Source: Bacteroidota bacterium
Lineage (GTDB): Bacteria; Bacteroidota; Bacteroidia; AKYH767-A; OLB10
DNA length: 64,000 nucleotides
Direction: 5' to 3'
Assembly (NCBI GenBank): GCA_023251535.1
Contig: JAHEYP010000001.1
Location: 20,566-84,565, forward strand
The translations under genes and the position numbers were made by a program. Position 1 is the stretch's first letter. Each line of letters begins with the position of its first letter. Shown here piece after piece: positions 63,646 to 64,000 of this stretch. The notes beneath the pieces were generated by a model. The model was given only the letters and a program-made list of their open reading frames with translations. It made no database searches and was not told the origin of the DNA.

Positions 63646-64000
63646 ATCTTATTACTTGCATTCTGGTGCTTATTACTCCTCTTTCATTGGTAATTCTTAC
63701 TAGGTAAATTCCTGACGCCAAATTACTTTTTTCAATGCGATAGGTTATTTGTTCGGGAGATGATTTTAGCTGAACTGCGCCGGAAATAGATACAACTTCT
63801 ACATCTTTCAATTTACTTGTCGAATTAATATTGAGGCTATTCGCGTCTTCTTCTACAGCTATTCCAGTCGATTCATCTAATTCACTTAAACCAACATTTG
63901 TGATTGTAAATGTTTTACAAATAGTATCGGCACCACAATCATTTTGGACAGTTAAACAGGCAGTATAGGTTCCAGTATTTGTATATATATGTTGAACAGT
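63644..64000 (-). CDS. C-terminus of a large secreted protein (PKD domain and T9SS tail), start beyond window
   Basis: 119 codons are visible, including the stop codon at 63644-63646. The visible N-terminal part (HIYTNTGTYTACLTVQNDCG) is the end of a PKD domain. After a short linker comes a T9SS type A sorting tail (NSTSKLKDVEVVSISG, then LASGIYLVRITNERG). The coding frame continues past the right edge. It is presumably a large surface or secreted protein; the rest is outside the window. Confidence 0.8.
   Translation of the reverse strand, partial: TVQHIYTNTGTYTACLTVQNDCGADTICKTFTITNVGLSELDESTGIAVEEDANSLNINSTSKLKDVEVVSISGAVQLKSSPEQITYRIEKSNLASGIYLVRITNERGVISTRMQVIR

Noticed and set aside
1..64000. 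Prophage, insertion sequence or integrative element
   Set aside because: No transposase, integrase, capsid or att-like site was found; the repeats present are not flanked by such genes.

Overview
The window is a chromosomal segment of a member of the Bacteroidota, probably a free-living Chitinophagales/Sphingobacteriales-like bacterium; I cannot place it more precisely. The evidence is: at least five secreted proteins ending in a type IX secretion (T9SS type A) sorting domain; many signal peptides ending in Ala-Gln; lipoproteins of the Gly/Ser-Cys-Lys-Lys type; several promoters of the Bacteroidota form (-33 TTTG, -7 TAnnTTTG); and starts without Shine-Dalgarno sequences. The DNA is AT-rich. 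I found no phage, transposase, integrase, CRISPR array or rRNA.

Layout. 1-6400 holds secreted beta-propeller proteins, a TfoX-like protein and two decayed genes. 6.4-12.2 kb is housekeeping: grpE-dnaJ, cytidine deaminase, and pyruvate dehydrogenase E1-alpha and E2. 12.3-16.8 kb has an acyl-CoA ligase divergent from a nitronate monooxygenase/thioesterase-like operon, followed by two secreted proteins of unknown role. A ParDE toxin-antitoxin pair follows at 17 kb, then a thioredoxin-fold protein, an SDR, an amino-acid permease, two paralogous multi-span membrane proteins and purL (to 27.3 kb).

27.5-32.3 kb is a 2.3-kb direct duplication. Each copy carries a short orphan T9SS tail and a 505-residue secreted protein, and ends in a 7-bp tandem repeat with 12 units in one copy and 4 in the other. 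32.7-44.8 kb has a secreted multicopper oxidase with a redoxin, a peptidoglycan glycosyltransferase, paired outer-membrane barrels, an SDR with an acyltransferase, acetyl-CoA synthetase, and the pseudouridine catabolic pair psuK-psuG. A TonB-dependent receptor ends at 47.3 kb.

47.3-58.9 kb (minus strand) is the most coherent system: a sugar:H+ symporter, GH20 hexosaminidase, GH2 beta-mannosidase-type enzyme, GH92 alpha-mannosidase-type enzyme, a small membrane-anchored unknown, N4-(beta-GlcNAc)-asparaginase and a CutC-family protein. Together these look like a periplasmic pathway that strips N-glycans from the outer mannoses down to the GlcNAc-Asn linkage. The rest of the window holds tRNA-Val with a textbook promoter and terminator, two paralogous lipoproteins and more T9SS cargo.

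Several intergenic regions (8.1-8.5, 9.6, 12.2, 19.0-19.5, 27.4, 29.6-30.1 and 32.2-32.5 kb) carry dispersed GC-richer repeats that do not look coding. They are the main non-genic structure of the window.
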